Shown: positions 37,557-48,559, counted from the first letter of the stretch. The stretch: DNA of 50,782 nt from an uncultured Pseudomonadota bacterium (GCA_903870055.1 CAIQBG010000053.1:1-50782), one strand, 5' to 3'. A program made the numbers and translations. Notes: a model not told the origin generated them from the sequence alone.

Positions 37557-40250
37557 ATGATTTCTGGCCTGCTCAAATCGCTCATCGGTAGCCGTAACGA
37601 CCGACTGCTCAAAACCTATCGTAAACAGGTGGAGAGTATTAACGCCCATGAGCCGGCGATGGAAGCGCTCTCTGACGAGGCGCTGCAAGCCAAGACCGCC
37701 GAATTCCGCACCCGTCTGGCTGGCGGCGAAACGCTCGATGCCCTGATGCCTGAGGCATTTGCCGTAGTGCGTGAGGCCAGCAAACGTGTGCTGGGTATGC
37801 GCCACTTCGACATGCAGTTGGTAGGCGGTATGGTGCTGCATTACGGCAAGATCGCCGAAATGCGCACCGGTGAAGGTAAAACCCTGGTGTCTACGCTACC
37901 GGCTTACCTCAATGCATTGGCCGGTAAAGGCGTGCACGTCGTTACGGTAAATGATTACCTGGCACGCCGCGATGCCGAATGGATGGGTCGCCTGCACCGC
38001 TGGCTAGGCCTGGAAGTGGGCTGCAACCTGTCGCAAATGTCGTCGGTAGAAAAGCGTGAAGCCTATGCCAGTGACATCACCTACGGCACCAACAACGAAT
38101 TCGGGTTTGATTACCTGCGCGACAACATGGTCTACGATGTGCAGGATCGCGTACAGCGCAAGCTGCACTACGCCATCGTCGATGAGGTGGATTCGATCCT
38201 CATTGATGAAGCCCGTACACCGCTGATTATCTCTGGCCAGGCGGAAGACCATACCGAACTCTATGTGCGCATGAATGCGCTGGCGCCTCAGCTCACACGT
38301 TGCCAGGAAGAGACTGGCCCGGGCGATTTCTGGGTCGACGAAAAAGCCAATCAGATTCTGCTTACCGAAGAAGGGCACGAAAGCGCCGAGCGCATTCTGG
38401 TACAAGCCGGTTTGCTGGCCGAAGGCCACAGCCTTTACGAAGCCGGCAACATTTTGCTGATGCATCACCTGACAACCGCGCTGCGTGCCAACAATCTGTT
38501 CCATCGTGATCAGCATTATGTGGTGCAGAACGATGAAGTGGTCATCGTTGATGAATTCACCGGTCGCCTGATGAGTGGTCGTCGTTGGTCCGATGGTTTG
38601 CATCAGGCTGTAGAAGCCAAAGAAAGTGTCGCGATTCAGCACGAGAATCAGACGCTGGCTTCGATTACCTTCCAGAACTACTTCCGTATGTACGGCAAGC
38701 TCTCCGGCATGACGGGTACGGCTGATACGGAAGCCTACGAATTCCAGCAGATTTACGGGCTGGAAACTGTGGTCATTCCAACCCACCGCCCGGCAGTGCG
38801 TAAGGACCAGCAAGATCAGATCTATCGCACCGAACAGGAAAAGTTCAACGCCATCGTTCTGGATATCCGCAAACAGCACGAAGCGGGGCGTCCGATTCTG
38901 GTGGGTACGACATCGATTGAAAACTCCGAATTGCTATCGGCTTTGCTGACGCGTGAGAAGCTTGAGCATCAGGTGCTCAACGCCAAGCAACACGAACGCG
39001 AAGCCGAAATCGTGGCGCAGGCCGGTAAGCCAGGCGTCATTACCATCGCTACCAACATGGCGGGCCGTGGTACGGATATCGTGCTGGGCGGCAACATTGG
39101 TAAAGACGTCGATGCCATCAATGCCGATGAATCGCTATCGGGTGCTGACAAAGAGAAGAAGGTTGCTGCACTCCGTGCCGAATGGCAGAAGACGCATGAC
39201 GCAGTGATTGCTGCAGGCGGTCTGCATATCATCGGTTCAGAGCGCCATGAATCACGTCGTATCGATAACCAGTTGCGTGGCCGTGCCGGTCGCCAGGGCG
39301 ATGCCGGTAGCTCGCGCTTCTTCCTGTCGCTGGACGATTCCCTGCTGCGTATCTTTGCCGGTGACCGTATCAAGTCGATCATGGATCGCCTGAAGATGCC
39401 GGAAGGCGAACCGATTGAACACGCCATTGTGACGCGTTCACTCGAGTCAGCGCAGCGCAAGGTAGAAGGCCGTAACTTTGATATTCGTAAGCAGTTGCTC
39501 GAGTACGACAACGTTGCCAATGACCAGCGCCGCGTAATCTACACACAGCGTAATGAGCTGCTGGAAACGGCAGAAATCAGCGCTACGATGACAGCGCTGC
39601 GTCATGGCTTACTTGAGGAAGTGTTCCGCACCTACGTGCCGGAAGGTTCCATTGATGAGCAGTGGGATCTGCCTGCGCTGGAACATCTGCTTGAAGCCGA
39701 ATATCAGCTCCGCGTACCACTGGCCGAAATGGCGCAAAGCGCTGATGCCCCGGATGACGAGGCTTTGCTGACACATCTGATTGCGGCTGCTGATGAAGTC
39801 TATGGTGCCAAAGTGTCGCTGGTGGGCGAAGAAAGCTTTAGCGGCTTCGAACGCAGCGTCATGTTGCAGAGTCTGGATTCGCACTGGCGTGAGCATCTGG
39901 CTGCGCTGGACCACCTGCGTCAGGGTATCCATCTGCGCGGTTATGCACAAAAAGATCCGAAGCAGGAATACAAACGCGAAGCCTTTGAACTATTCTACAA
40001 TCTGCTCAGTGCGGTACGTCGTGAAGTGTCACGCGTGCTGATGACGGTACGGATTGGTTCGGCTGAAGAAATTGATGCAGCTGCTGCAGAAGCCAATGCG
40101 CCAGATAACCTCGAATATAACCATATTGAGCCGGGTGTTTTTGTCGATCAGGAAGGCAATCCTTACGATCCTGAAACCATCAATCGGAATGCGCCGTGCC
40201 CCTGTGGTTCGGGCTACAAGTTCAAGTTCTGCCATGGGAGAGCCGCGTAA
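37557..40250 (+). CDS. secA: Preprotein translocase ATPase SecA
   Basis: SecA drives unfolded preproteins through SecYEG. The 897-residue product has Walker A GEGKT at 105-109, [29 protein letters not shown] (DEAD motif), [14 protein letters not shown], and [15 protein letters not shown]. The C-terminal zinc finger [14 protein letters not shown] (Cys881, Cys883, Cys892, His893) binds SecB and phospholipid. Length is typical. No secM-like gene precedes it. Its stop shares one base with the argJ start. Confidence 0.98.
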   Translation: MISGLLKSLIGSRNDRLLKTYRKQVESINAHEPAMEALSDEALQAKTAEFRTRLAGGETLDALMPEAFAVVREASKRVLGMRHFDMQLVGGMVLHYGKIAEMRTGEGKTLVSTLPAYLNALAGKGVHVVTVNDYLARRDAEWMGRLHRWLGLEVGCNLSQMSSVEKREAYASDITYGTNNEFGFDYLRDNMVYDVQDRVQRKLHYAIVDEVDSILIDEARTPLIISGQAEDHTELYVRMNALAPQLTRCQEETGPGDFWVDEKANQILLTEEGHESAERILVQAGLLAEGHSLYEAGNILLMHHLTTALRANNLFHRDQHYVVQNDEVVIVDEFTGRLMSGRRWSDGLHQAVEAKESVAIQHENQTLASITFQNYFRMYGKLSGMTGTADTEAYEFQQIYGLETVVIPTHRPAVRKDQQDQIYRTEQEKFNAIVLDIRKQHEAGRPILVGTTSIENSELLSALLTREKLEHQVLNAKQHEREAEIVAQAGKPGVITIATNMAGRGTDIVLGGNIGKDVDAINADESLSGADKEKKVAALRAEWQKTHDAVIAAGGLHIIGSERHESRRIDNQLRGRAGRQGDAGSSRFFLSLDDSLLRIFAGDRIKSIMDRLKMPEGEPIEHAIVTRSLESAQRKVEGRNFDIRKQLLEYDNVANDQRRVIYTQRNELLETAEISATMTALRHGLLEEVFRTYVPEGSIDEQWDLPALEHLLEAEYQLRVPLAEMAQSADAPDDEALLTHLIAAADEVYGAKVSLVGEESFSGFERSVMLQSLDSHWREHLAALDHLRQGIHLRGYAQKDPKQEYKREAFELFYNLLSAVRREVSRVLMTVRIGSAEEIDAAAAEANAPDNLEYNHIEPGVFVDQEGNPYDPETINRNAPCPCGSGYKFKFCHGRAA

Positions 40251-41494
40251 TGCCTGTCAATTACCAGACGCCAGCGCCTGAGGCATTGCATCCGGTTGCA
40301 GGTATCCGCTTAGGCGTTGCAGCGGCCGGTATTCGTAAGAAAGATCGTAACGATCTCACGGTGATTGAAGTTGATGCAGGTGCTAGCGTCGCAGGCGTGT
40401 TTACACAAAACCGTTTCTGCGCTGCACCGGTACAGGTTTGTCGCGCGCATTTAGCGTCGCATGGAAACGCCGATATCCGTGCTTTGGTCATCAATACCGG
40501 TATCGCCAATGCAGGCACGGGTGAACAAGGCCTGTCTGCATCGAACACGACTTGTAGCGAACTCGCCACGCTGTTAAATGTGAGCGCCAGTCAGATTCTA
40601 CCGTTCTCCACCGGGGTGATTCTTGAGCCATTGCCTGTAGATAAGCTCGTCGCCGGTTTGCCAGCAGCTATCGCTAACTTGGCAGCCAATAACTGGCACG
40701 CGGCAGCGCATGCCATCATGACCACCGATACCGTGGCTAAGGCGGCGTCTCGTCAAGTCACCGTTGGCGGCGTAACCTTTACGCTGACAGGCATCTCCAA
40801 GGGTGCCGGCATGATCAAGCCGAATATGGCCACCATGCTGGGCTTTATGGGTACCGATGCGGGTATTGCTCCAGCGCTGCTGGCAGAAACGCTCAAGACG
40901 GTTGCCGACCAGTCTTTCAATGCCATTACGGTGGATGGTGATACATCAACCAATGATTCTTTCGTTGCTATTGCCACCGGCAAATCGGGCGTGCAATTTG
41001 TAACAGGGCAGGAAGCCGGTTGGACGGATTTTCTGGCGGCTTTCACATCACTAGCGCAGGAACTGGCGCAAGCCATTGTGCGCGATGGTGAAGGCGCCAC
41101 CAAGCTGATTACCATCGATGTGCGTGGCGGAAAAACGCGGGATGAATGTCGTGCGGTCGCTTATGCCGTTGGTCATTCACCGCTGGTCAAAACGGCTTTC
41201 TTTGCCTCCGACCCTAATCTGGGCCGCATCTTGGCGGCCATTGGCTATGCCGGCATTACCGATCTGGATGTCGATAACATCCGCGTCTGGCTCGCGAGCC
41301 AGTCGGGTGAAACGCTGGTCGCCGAGCAGGGTGGCCGTGCCGCAGCCTATACTGAAAATCAGGGCGCAGCCATCATGGCTGATGCCGAAATTACCGTACG
41401 TATCGACCTGGCTCGAGGCAATGCCCAGGCCACCGTGTGGACCTGTGATCTGTCGTACGACTACGTCAAAATAAACGCCGACTACCGAAGCTAA
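40250..41494 (+). CDS. argJ: Bifunctional glutamate N-acetyltransferase / ornithine acetyltransferase
   Basis: ArgJ moves the acetyl group from acetylornithine to glutamate and, in bifunctional forms, makes acetylglutamate from acetyl-CoA, closing the cyclic arginine pathway. The 414-residue precursor cleaves itself before the nucleophile Thr195 in [28 protein letters not shown] and [16 protein letters not shown] are also family signatures. The frame is open from 40196, but ATG 40250 overlaps the secA stop and gives the expected start. Confidence 0.96.
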   Translation: MPVNYQTPAPEALHPVAGIRLGVAAAGIRKKDRNDLTVIEVDAGASVAGVFTQNRFCAAPVQVCRAHLASHGNADIRALVINTGIANAGTGEQGLSASNTTCSELATLLNVSASQILPFSTGVILEPLPVDKLVAGLPAAIANLAANNWHAAAHAIMTTDTVAKAASRQVTVGGVTFTLTGISKGAGMIKPNMATMLGFMGTDAGIAPALLAETLKTVADQSFNAITVDGDTSTNDSFVAIATGKSGVQFVTGQEAGWTDFLAAFTSLAQELAQAIVRDGEGATKLITIDVRGGKTRDECRAVAYAVGHSPLVKTAFFASDPNLGRILAAIGYAGITDLDVDNIRVWLASQSGETLVAEQGGRAAAYTENQGAAIMADAEITVRIDLARGNAQATVWTCDLSYDYVKINADYRS

Positions 41495-41523
41495 TTCACC
41501 ACGTTTCATCGAAAGAGCCTGCC

Positions 41524-42195
41524 ATGTACACGATCGCGCCCAGCATTCTTTCTGCCGACTTTGCCCGCCTGGGCGAAGAGGTGCGTAACGTTATTGCGGC
41601 GGGTGCTGACTGGATTCACTTCGATGTCATGGATAACCATTACGTGCCCAATCTCACGATTGGCCCGATGGTTTGTGAAGCCATTCGTCCGCACACCAAC
41701 GCACCGATTGACGTGCACCTCATGGTGTCACCAGTCGATAGCCTGATTGAATCGTTTGCCAAAGCGGGTGCTGATTGGATCAGTTTCCATCCGGAAGCAT
41801 CGGCGCATGTCGATCGCTCATTGGCGCTTATTCGTTCGGCAGGCTGTAAAGCGGGTTTGGTTTTAAACCCGGCAACGCAGATCGATTGCCTCGATTGGGT
41901 GATGGATCGTCTGGATCTGATCTTGCTCATGTCTGTGAATCCGGGCTTTGGTGGTCAGGCATTTATTCCGGCCACGCTGGATAAGCTCAAAGCCGTGCGC
42001 GCCAAGATTGACGCCTACACCGCTCGTACCGGTCGCCAGATCAAACTGGAAGTGGATGGGGGTATCAAGATCGACAACATCGCCGAAGTCGCCCGTGCCG
42101 GTGCCGATACGTTTGTCGCAGGCTCCGCTATTTTTAATACGCCGGATTACGCCGCCACCGTTGCTGCCATGCGTGAGCAGCTGGCGAAGGTCTAG
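41524..42195 (+). CDS. rpe: Ribulose-phosphate 3-epimerase
   Basis: Rpe interconverts ribulose 5-phosphate and xylulose 5-phosphate in the pentose phosphate or Calvin pathways. The 223-residue TIM barrel shows [49 protein letters not shown] and [10 protein letters not shown]. It is 29 bases after argJ and 2 bases before gph. rpe-gph-trpE is a common arrangement in related bacteria. Confidence 0.97.
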   Translation: MYTIAPSILSADFARLGEEVRNVIAAGADWIHFDVMDNHYVPNLTIGPMVCEAIRPHTNAPIDVHLMVSPVDSLIESFAKAGADWISFHPEASAHVDRSLALIRSAGCKAGLVLNPATQIDCLDWVMDRLDLILLMSVNPGFGGQAFIPATLDKLKAVRAKIDAYTARTGRQIKLEVDGGIKIDNIAEVARAGADTFVAGSAIFNTPDYAATVAAMREQLAKV

Positions 42196-42197
42196 CC

Positions 42198-42899
42198 ATG
42201 GCATCGTCGCGCGACGTTTTTGGATCTGTTCGTAGCCTCACTATTGATCTGGATGGCACGCTTGTTGATACCGTGCTGGATTTACATCAGGCGTGTAATG
42301 CAATGCTGGCCGAACTGGAGCTACCCGATCGCTCGGTAGAAGAGATCAGCCGCTTTATTGGTCGTGGCACCAATACCCTGGTGCGTCGATGTCTGACGGA
42401 TGAGGCAACAGGCGCAGCGCCTAGCGAAGAACTATTCGAACAAGGTTTGACCGCCTATCTTAAGCATTACACCCGTATTAATGGCAAACATGCCAAGGTG
42501 TATCCGGGCGTTAAAGAAGGCCTAGCTGCATTACAAGCAGCGGGTTACCCGATGGCGGTGGTGACCAATAAGCCGGTCAAGTTCACCTTGCCGCTGCTCG
42601 AAGCGACCGGTCTTGCCCCGTATTTCAAAGCCGTCATTGGCGGTGACTCCACGCCACATAAGAAGCCGGCGCCTGATCCCATTATCTGTGCCTGTGTCGA
42701 GATGGATGTGTCATTGATCCATAACGCACATGTCGGCGATTCCGGTAACGATATCCAGGCAGCGCAGGCTGCCGGTTGCGCTGCCGTCGGTGTCACCTAT
42801 GGGTATGCCGAAGGTTATCCGATTCAGAAAGAAGACTGTGCGGCGCTGGTCAGCAGCCTGGACGAGCTTGCGCGCCTCTTGCCAAGCAAGGCAAACTAA
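42198..42899 (+). CDS. gph: Phosphoglycolate phosphatase
   Basis: Gph hydrolyses 2-phosphoglycolate from oxygenase side reactions or DNA repair. The 233-residue HAD enzyme has the nucleophile motif [12 protein letters not shown], a cap domain, [22 protein letters not shown] and [15 protein letters not shown]. Length and the link with rpe support the call over other HAD phosphatases, though substrate cannot be proved from sequence. trpE starts 20 bases after its stop. Confidence 0.9.
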   Translation: MASSRDVFGSVRSLTIDLDGTLVDTVLDLHQACNAMLAELELPDRSVEEISRFIGRGTNTLVRRCLTDEATGAAPSEELFEQGLTAYLKHYTRINGKHAKVYPGVKEGLAALQAAGYPMAVVTNKPVKFTLPLLEATGLAPYFKAVIGGDSTPHKKPAPDPIICACVEMDVSLIHNAHVGDSGNDIQAAQAAGCAAVGVTYGYAEGYPIQKEDCAALVSSLDELARLLPSKAN

Positions 42900-42919
42900 G
42901 CGGGCACACTGAGACACTT

Positions 42920-44473
42920 ATGAATACTTCGCACGCACACCATCCCCTCTGCGTTACCGATCCTGGCGCCCCCGCCGCTTTTCAGCGTCTGGCCGCTGCC
43001 GGATACAACCGCATTCCCGTTACGCTCGAAACCCTGGCCGATCTGGAAACGCCGCTGTCGCTCTATCTCAAGCTGGCTAACGCGCCGTATACCTTTTTGT
43101 TTGAATCGGTACAGGGTGGCGAGCGCTTTGGCCGCTATTCTTTTATCGGGCTGCCAGCCAATACCCGCCTGACGGTTCATGGGCACGAGCTGACCCGTGT
43201 GCATAACGGCCAGGTGGTTGAATCTAAAACATCGGCTAATCCGCTCGACGACATCGCCGCTTATCAGGCCAGTTTCAAGGTGCCGCATCAACCGCATCTG
43301 CCGCGATTCTGCGGTGGTCTGATGGGGGTGTTCGGTTACGACACCGTGCGCTACATCGAGCCGCGGCTGGCAAAAAATACCCATCCGGATCCGCTCGGCA
43401 CACCCGACATCTTGTTGATGCTGGTTGAGACGCTGGCGATTGTCGACAACCTCTCGGGCAAGCTGACACTGGTGCATTATGCAGACCCGGCGCAGGCCAA
43501 TGCATTTGAAAGCGCCCGTGAACTCCTGGAAGGCTTGCAGCAACGCCTGCATGCACCAGCGGTAGCGCCAGAAGTCGGCCCAGCCTTAGTGGCACCGCAA
43601 GAGCCCGTTTCTATGTTCGGTGAAGCAGCTTTCAAGGCCGCTGTGCTTAAGGCCAAGGATTACATTACCGAAGGCGATGTCATGCAGGTGGTGCTGTCGC
43701 AGCGCATGCAGAAGCCTTTTCATGCCCACCCGCTCTCGCTCTATCGCACGTTACGCGCGTTGAATCCATCGCCCTATATGTTCTATGTAGATGCCGGTGA
43801 TTTCCATGTCGTCGGTTCGTCGCCGGAAATTCTGGTGCGGTTGGAAAACGAGGCCGAAGGCCAGTCACCTAAGATCACGCTACGTCCTATTGCCGGAACG
43901 CGCCCACGTGGTGCCACGCCAGAAGCGGATGCCGCGCTGGCCGCTGACCTGCTGGCGGATCAAAAGGAGTGTGCTGAGCACACACAATTGCTCGATCTGG
44001 GTCGTAATGACGTAGGCCGGGTCGCCAAAACCGGTAGCGTAAAGCTCACAGAGCGTATGGTCATCGAGCGCTATTCTCACGTCATGCACATTGTTTCTAA
44101 TGTCGAAGGGGATCTGCAGCCGAATCTCAGCGCCATGGACGTGCTCAAAGCCACGTTCCCGGCGGGCACGGTTTCTGGTGCGCCTAAAGTGCGCGCTATG
44201 GAAATTATTGACGAGCTGGAGCCGGTCAAGCGTGGTGTTTATGCCGGTTCAGTCGGCTATCTGGGCTTCAGTGGTGATATGGATCTCGCAATTGCTATCC
44301 GCACAGCCGTGATTAAAGACGGCATTCTTAACGTGCAGGCGGGCGCCGGTATTGTGGCCGACTCTAATCCCGATGCCGAATGGCAGGAAACGCAGAACAA
44401 AGCACGGGCAGTCATTCGTGCCGCCGAGTTGGCAGAGGCTGGCCTGGTGCCGCACATTACCGTCGGCAGCTAA
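42920..44473 (+). CDS. trpE: Anthranilate synthase component I
   Basis: TrpE converts chorismate to anthranilate with ammonia from TrpG. The 517-residue product has the feedback-site region [27 protein letters not shown]-type [37 protein letters not shown] and [18 protein letters not shown]. The open frame extends to 42776 within gph, but the ATG at 42920 is the sensible start. No leader peptide or attenuator was seen in the 20-base gap. A strong hairpin ends the transcript. Confidence 0.97.
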   Translation: MNTSHAHHPLCVTDPGAPAAFQRLAAAGYNRIPVTLETLADLETPLSLYLKLANAPYTFLFESVQGGERFGRYSFIGLPANTRLTVHGHELTRVHNGQVVESKTSANPLDDIAAYQASFKVPHQPHLPRFCGGLMGVFGYDTVRYIEPRLAKNTHPDPLGTPDILLMLVETLAIVDNLSGKLTLVHYADPAQANAFESARELLEGLQQRLHAPAVAPEVGPALVAPQEPVSMFGEAAFKAAVLKAKDYITEGDVMQVVLSQRMQKPFHAHPLSLYRTLRALNPSPYMFYVDAGDFHVVGSSPEILVRLENEAEGQSPKITLRPIAGTRPRGATPEADAALAADLLADQKECAEHTQLLDLGRNDVGRVAKTGSVKLTERMVIERYSHVMHIVSNVEGDLQPNLSAMDVLKATFPAGTVSGAPKVRAMEIIDELEPVKRGVYAGSVGYLGFSGDMDLAIAIRTAVIKDGILNVQAGAGIVADSNPDAEWQETQNKARAVIRAAELAEAGLVPHITVGS

Positions 44474-44498
44474 ACGGCTTTCTAACCGCCTGAAAGCA

Positions 44499-44524
44499 CA
44501 AAGGCCCGCATTTGCGGGCCTTTG
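44499..44524. terminator. Bidirectional terminator between trpE and the phasin gene
   Basis: CAAAGGCCCGC (44499-44509) and GCGGGCCTTTG (44514-44524) form a perfect 11-bp stem with an ATTT loop. It lies between the convergent trpE and phasin genes, so it can serve both. It also separates trpE from trpGDC. Confidence 0.85.
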
Positions 44525-44546
44525 TTATTGCAGAGAGCGCTTCTTA

Positions 44547-45095
44547 TTACTTAGCAGCTTTCTTGCCTGCAGCCTTAACAGCCGCGTTGGTCACGGTGTT
44601 AACGCCAGCTTCGGTCATGTCCGTAGCTTGCTTGGCCATCTTGTTCAGATTGTCGAATGCCGAGTTGGCGGCAGCAACAGCTTGCTTAACAGCAGCCATG
44701 GCAACATCAGAGCCAAATGGCGCCGACGAAGCAGTCTTGTGGGCCAGATCTTGTGCAGCCTTGTTCAGTTCGCCGAACTTGCCTTGAAACAGCTTGTTCA
44801 TTTCTTCAGCAGCGCCGGTCGAGATTTCGTAAACGCTACGCGAGTACGAAACAGCCTTTTCAACAGCAGGCTGAGCCAGCTTGGCTTGCAGGGCAGCGGC
44901 TTCTTGTGGTGTCTTGGCGCCGAGCAGGGTCTTTACGGTTGCAGCGTTGTCAGAAAACACTTCGCGGGCGGTGTGCAGGTTCAGCGCAGCCAGGCTTTCA
45001 GCAGTCGACAGGGCGGTTTGAGCAACCGACAGCAGCAGGTCGATGTTAGCTTTGTTTGAGGCAAAAACTTGGTCAAGGTTCAGATTCGGGGTCAT
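44547..45095 (-). CDS. Phasin family protein
   Basis: Phasins coat polyhydroxyalkanoate granules. The 182-residue, mostly helical product shows the family N-terminus (NLDQVFASNKANIDLLLSVAQ) and center (LHTAREVFSDNAATVKTLLGAKTPQE), ending in an Ala/Lys-rich tail. AGGAG lies 8 bases before the ATG. It has its own good promoter. Low codon complexity suggests high expression. No other PHA genes are in the window, so the strain's PHA machinery must be elsewhere if present. Confidence 0.92.
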   Translation of the reverse strand: MTPNLNLDQVFASNKANIDLLLSVAQTALSTAESLAALNLHTAREVFSDNAATVKTLLGAKTPQEAAALQAKLAQPAVEKAVSYSRSVYEISTGAAEEMNKLFQGKFGELNKAAQDLAHKTASSAPFGSDVAMAAVKQAVAAANSAFDNLNKMAKQATDMTEAGVNTVTNAAVKAAGKKAAK

Positions 45096-45150
45096 GTGAG
45101 GCTCCTAATGGGTGGATATTCAAGTGGGTTTCAAAAGCGGGAAATTGCGA

Positions 45151-45184
45151 GCGGTGCAGGCCAAAAACACGTTTTGTGCACCGC
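45151..45184. repeat. Inverted repeat at the phasin transcription start
   Basis: GCGGTGCA (45151-45158) and TGCACCGC (45177-45184) form a perfect 8-base inverted repeat with 18 bases between. It begins right after the predicted start site, so it could be an operator for a PhaR-type repressor or a leader hairpin. The regulator is not identified. Confidence 0.45.
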
Positions 45185-45194
45185 AACAATTAAC

Positions 45195-45222
45195 AGTATA
45201 GGGGCTAAATTGGTGAAGTCAA
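45195..45222 (-). promoter_or_regulatory. Phasin gene promoter
   Basis: On the reverse strand TTGACT (45217-45222) and TATACT (45195-45200) are 16 bases apart, a strong sigma-70 promoter. Transcription would start near 45188, leaving a leader of about 90 bases. Confidence 0.7.
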
Positions 45223-45257
45223 GGTTAAAAATCTAAAGTTCTGACAGAATCTCAACT

Positions 45258-45576
45258 ATGGATAATCCAAAAATCGTGATCATTGCGGGGCCTAATGGTG
45301 CGGGTAAAACAACCTTCGCAAGGGAGTTTCTGCCCTACGAGGCAGATTGTCCGGTTTTTGTGAGGTCGCCTTGATTTTGCTGATGAGGCGGTGGCTCGAG
45401 TAGAGACAAGGGTCTTGCAGGGCGGACATAACATTCCCGAAGCGACAATAAGAAGGCGCTTTGCCAAAGGCTACGAGAATTTCAGGAATGTGTATCAATC
45501 GGGTGTAAATTTCTGGCAACTGTTTGATAATGGTGGTCTTGAACCAGAACTTGTTGAAGAAGGAGCCAATCCATGA
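45258..45576 (+). pseudogene. Zeta-toxin-like ATPase, internally deleted
   Basis: The first 38 codons from ATG 45258 encode KIVIIAGPNGAGKTTFAREF, a Walker A start of zeta-toxin/AAA-type kinases, then stop at 45372. In the +1 frame from about 45367, RLDFADEAVARVETRV followed by GGHNIPEATIRRRFAKGYENF resumes the C-terminal part of the same family and ends at 45576. About 80 or more middle residues are missing, so the protein is dead. The gene's stop overlaps the start of a 58-residue ORF. Zeta toxins phosphorylate UDP-sugars of wall synthesis; related proteins of this subfamily are not all toxins. Confidence 0.8.
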
Positions 45577-45749
45577 CGGTTGCGGCAATGACTAAATCGC
45601 ACTTGCAAGATGCCGATATGCAGGCAGCGCCTGCTGCGCTCGTGCGCGCAGCAAAGAGGGCGCGCGAATTGGCAACAAAGACCGGAACGCCCTTGGTTGT
45701 AATCAAGGCGGGCAAGCTCAGCAAAGAAATCCCTAAGCAGGGCGCATGA
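45573..45749 (+). CDS. Small conserved protein paired with the zeta-like gene
   Basis: This 58-residue ORF starts at an ATG overlapping the stop of the broken zeta-like gene (ATGA) and is intact. It reads TKSHLQDADMQAAPAALVRA, then KRARELATKTGTPLVVIKAGKLS. Short proteins of this shape, with a helix followed by a GTPLVV strand, often accompany zeta-like ATPases. It may be an antitoxin-like partner, but no domain is assigned and it is shorter than epsilon antitoxins. It may survive only by chance after the partner decayed. Confidence 0.65.
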   Translation: MTVAAMTKSHLQDADMQAAPAALVRAAKRARELATKTGTPLVVIKAGKLSKEIPKQGA

Positions 45750-45836
45750 GTTGAGCGTTATACATAGATAAGTTTTAGCGGTAGGCGCGGTTTCTAATTT
45801 GGGTCGTGTTGCCGGCAATAAGGAAGGATGGGCAGC

Positions 45837-46409
45837 ATGCTCCTCATGATTGATAACTACGACAGTTTTACCTACAACCTGGTTCAGTACTTTGGTGAAC
45901 TAGGGCAGGAGGTAAAAGTGATTCGTAACGATGCCATTACCGTCGAAGAGATCGGCCGCTTGAAGCCCGAGTATCTGGTCATCTCCCCGGGGCCGTGTGC
46001 ACCTGCTCAGGCTGGCGTATCGCTCGCAGCTATTAAAGAATATGCGGGCAAGATTCCGTTGCTGGGTGTCTGCCTTGGCCATCAGGCCATTGGTGAAGCC
46101 TTTGGCGGCAAAGTCATTCATGCCAAACAGCTGATGCACGGTAAAACCTCGCCGGTCTTCCATAAAGACGTGGGTGTATTCCGTGGATTGCCTAACCCGA
46201 TTGTCTGCACCCGTTATCACTCACTGGCTATCGAGCGTAGGAGCTTGCCGGAGTGTCTGGAAGTGACGGCCGAAACCGAAGACGGTGAAATTATGGGCAT
46301 TCGCCATAAAACACTGCCGGTGGAGGGGGTGCAGTTCCATCCGGAGTCCATTCTTACCGAGCAGGGCCACCAGATGCTCGATAACTTCCTCAAAGAGTTT
46401 GCGGCATGA
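45837..46409 (+). CDS. trpG: Anthranilate synthase component II (glutamine amidotransferase)
   Basis: TrpG releases ammonia from glutamine for TrpE. The 190-residue class I amidotransferase has [19 protein letters not shown] at the start, [10 protein letters not shown], Cys79 in [13 protein letters not shown] and FHPESI with the catalytic histidine and glutamate. An ATG at 45828 is also open, but AAGGA sits 8 bases before ATG 45837, which is the family start. It overlaps trpD by 4 bases. trpE lies 1.4 kb away with a phasin gene between. Confidence 0.95.
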   Translation: MLLMIDNYDSFTYNLVQYFGELGQEVKVIRNDAITVEEIGRLKPEYLVISPGPCAPAQAGVSLAAIKEYAGKIPLLGVCLGHQAIGEAFGGKVIHAKQLMHGKTSPVFHKDVGVFRGLPNPIVCTRYHSLAIERRSLPECLEVTAETEDGEIMGIRHKTLPVEGVQFHPESILTEQGHQMLDNFLKEFAA

Positions 46410-47443
46410 CCAGCACTAAGGTTTTTACGCCCCAGGAGGCGGTTCAGCGTTTGATTGAGCATCGCGAGATCTTTCATGAAGAAATGACATCGCTCATGCG
46501 GCAGATCATGTCCGGGGAAGTGTCGCCCGTAATGATTGCCGCCATTCTGGTGGGGCTGCGCGTCAAAAAAGAAAGCATCGAAGAAATTGCCGCTGCTGCG
46601 GCAGTGATGCGCGAATTCGCCACTCAAGTGCCAGTTAACGATGCGGACAGTTTGCTCGACATCGTGGGCACCGGGGGTGATGGCGCACATACCTTTAATA
46701 TTTCCACCACGGTGATGTTTGTAGCTGCCGCCGCGGGCGCCAAGGTGGCCAAGCATGGCGGACGTTCTGTTTCCAGCCAGTCCGGCAGTGCCGATGCGCT
46801 GGAAGCGCTAGGCGCCAAGCTGGATCTCAATCCGCAGCAAGTGGCGCACTGTATTGCGCAGAGCGGTATTGGCTTCATGTTTGCCCCCAATCATCACAGC
46901 GCCATGAAGCATGCCGCGCCAGTACGTAAAGAGCTGGGTGTGCGCACGCTCTTTAATATCCTGGGGCCGCTCACTAATCCTGCTAATGCGGGTACGCAGC
47001 TGCTGGGTGTATTCCACCCCGATCTGGTGGGCATTCTGGTGCGCGTACTGCAACGCTTGGGTAGCAAGCGGGCGCTGGTCGTGCATGGGGTTGATGGTCT
47101 GGATGAAGTATCGCTCTCTGGCTCCACCCTAATTGGTGAGCTCAAAGACGGTGAAATCCACGAGTACCAGATCAAGCCGGAAGACTTTGGGATCCAGCCA
47201 GCGCCAATCAGTGCACTCCAGGTGGCCAACCCGGCCGAATCCATTGCCCGTATGAAGGCTGTGCTGGCTAATGAGCCAGGCCCCTCGCAAGACATCGTAC
47301 TACTCAATGCCGGCGCTGCCCTATACGCGGCTGGGCAGGTGAATAGCATTGCGGATGGTATTGCTGAGGCACGTGAAGCCATTGCTTCTGGCGCAGCCCT
47401 TAAAAAACTCAACGAATTCGTCGCATGCACGCAAGCGGCCTAA
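46406..47443 (+). CDS. trpD: Anthranilate phosphoribosyltransferase
   Basis: TrpD joins anthranilate to phosphoribosyl pyrophosphate. The 345-residue product has the PRPP-binding [42 protein letters not shown], and [25 protein letters not shown], split by normal spacing. Length is typical (about 340). It overlaps trpG and is followed by trpC after 10 bases. Confidence 0.97.
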   Translation: MTSTKVFTPQEAVQRLIEHREIFHEEMTSLMRQIMSGEVSPVMIAAILVGLRVKKESIEEIAAAAAVMREFATQVPVNDADSLLDIVGTGGDGAHTFNISTTVMFVAAAAGAKVAKHGGRSVSSQSGSADALEALGAKLDLNPQQVAHCIAQSGIGFMFAPNHHSAMKHAAPVRKELGVRTLFNILGPLTNPANAGTQLLGVFHPDLVGILVRVLQRLGSKRALVVHGVDGLDEVSLSGSTLIGELKDGEIHEYQIKPEDFGIQPAPISALQVANPAESIARMKAVLANEPGPSQDIVLLNAGAALYAAGQVNSIADGIAEAREAIASGAALKKLNEFVACTQAA

Positions 47444-47453
47444 AGAAAAACGT

Positions 47454-48251
47454 ATGAACCAGAAAAGCGACATCCTCGCCAGAATCATCGCCACTAAAGA
47501 AATAGAAGTTAAAGCGGGCTATGCCCAGCATTCCTTGGCCGCAATGGAAGCGCAGGCCAAGGCGCAACCACCAGCTAGGGATTTTGTGGGTGCGATCAAA
47601 GCAAAGCTAACCGCCAAGCAGCCCGCCGTCATTGCTGAAATCAAAAAAGCCAGCCCGTCCAAGGGCGTCATCCGCGCAGACTTTGATCCTGCCGCTATTG
47701 CACAGTCTTATGCGGCGCACGGCGCAGCTTGCCTATCGGTACTGACGGATGTTGATTACTTCCAGGGTGCTAACGCCTATTTGCAAGCAGCGCGTGCCGC
47801 CTGTGATCTGCCGGTGATTCGCAAAGACTTCATGATTGATCGTTGGCAGATTGCCGAAGCGCGTGCCATGGGCGCGGACGCCATTCTGCTGATTGTGTCG
47901 GCGCTTACCGACGAGCAGCTGCATGATCTAGAGGCCTATGCCTTTAGCCTGGGCTTGGCTGTGCTGGTTGAAGTGCACGATGGTGATGAGCTCACGCGGG
48001 CGCTATCGCTCAAAACACCGCTCATTGGCGTTAACAACCGTAACCTGCGTACCTTTGAAGTATCGCTGGATACCACGCTTAACCTCAAAGACCGCATTAC
48101 AGGCGAACGTATAGTAGTGGCCGAGAGCGGTATCTTGTCCCCGGCTGATGTTAAAACGTTGCGTGACGCCAACGTCAATACCTTTCTGGTGGGTGAGGCC
48201 TTTATGCGGGCACCAGAGCCGGGTATCGAGCTGGCGCGTTTGTTTGCCTGA
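47454..48251 (+). CDS. trpC: Indole-3-glycerol-phosphate synthase
   Basis: TrpC cyclises CdRP to indole glycerol phosphate. The 265-residue TIM barrel has the catalytic [49 protein letters not shown] and VAESGI. Length fits a monofunctional enzyme. The start at 47454 is chosen over an open frame from 47349 within trpD. Its last 14 codons (from ATG 48204) reappear in diverged form at 48571-48615. Confidence 0.96.
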   Translation: MNQKSDILARIIATKEIEVKAGYAQHSLAAMEAQAKAQPPARDFVGAIKAKLTAKQPAVIAEIKKASPSKGVIRADFDPAAIAQSYAAHGAACLSVLTDVDYFQGANAYLQAARAACDLPVIRKDFMIDRWQIAEARAMGADAILLIVSALTDEQLHDLEAYAFSLGLAVLVEVHDGDELTRALSLKTPLIGVNNRNLRTFEVSLDTTLNLKDRITGERIVVAESGILSPADVKTLRDANVNTFLVGEAFMRAPEPGIELARLFA

Positions 48252-48253
48252 AG

Positions 48254-48391
48254 CAAGCCTTATTGCTAGACGATTTGCCAACGCTGTATAGCTTTGATTG
48301 GGTGGATTTGGCCAAAGCAAATCCCCGCTTCCGTGAAGAGGCTATAAAGTCGGCAAGAGTCATCTATGAAGGCTGTTCTATTCGCGGTTAA
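48254..48391 (+). pseudogene. Nucleotidyltransferase (MntA-like) C-terminal remnant
   Basis: In one frame after the trpC stop the sequence reads LLLDDLPTLYSFDWVDLAKA followed by [18 protein letters not shown], then a stop at 48389-48391. This resembles the last 40 residues of minimal nucleotidyltransferases of MntA/HI0073-type antitoxins (a strand with D-V-D, then a helix ending in I/V-xY-x). The catalytic GSxxxG...DxD part is missing. The next fragment is a HEPN-type remnant, the usual partner, which raises confidence. Confidence 0.5.
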
Positions 48392-48545
48392 AGAAATCTG
48401 GTTGGAGATGCTCGAAGCCAGAAACCGTATGTCGCATACCTATGATGCTAAAGATGCGCTTAAGGTATATGAAAAGCTCAAGAGCTTTGTTGAACCGCTA
48501 CAGGCTTTAGTATCAAGCTTGAAAGAAGTTGGCGTGGGGCACTAA
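48366..48545 (+). pseudogene. HEPN-type nucleotidyltransferase substrate-binding protein, C-terminal remnant
   Basis: From ATG 48366 an open frame of 59 codons reads [20 protein letters not shown], then [21 protein letters not shown]. RNxxxHTYD is the conserved RxxxxH-type HEPN motif of HI0074-like toxins, which usually have about 130-145 residues. The N-terminal half is gone. It overlaps the nucleotidyltransferase remnant by 26 bases, in another frame. The surviving part could still be translated, but a working toxin is unlikely. Confidence 0.7.
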
Positions 48546-48559
48546 ACAGCCTCAGGCTG

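Noticed and set aside
44352-45059. 235-codon plus-strand frame over the trpE end and phasin
   Set aside because: It crosses the terminator hairpin and lies antisense to a clear phasin gene with its own promoter and ribosome site.
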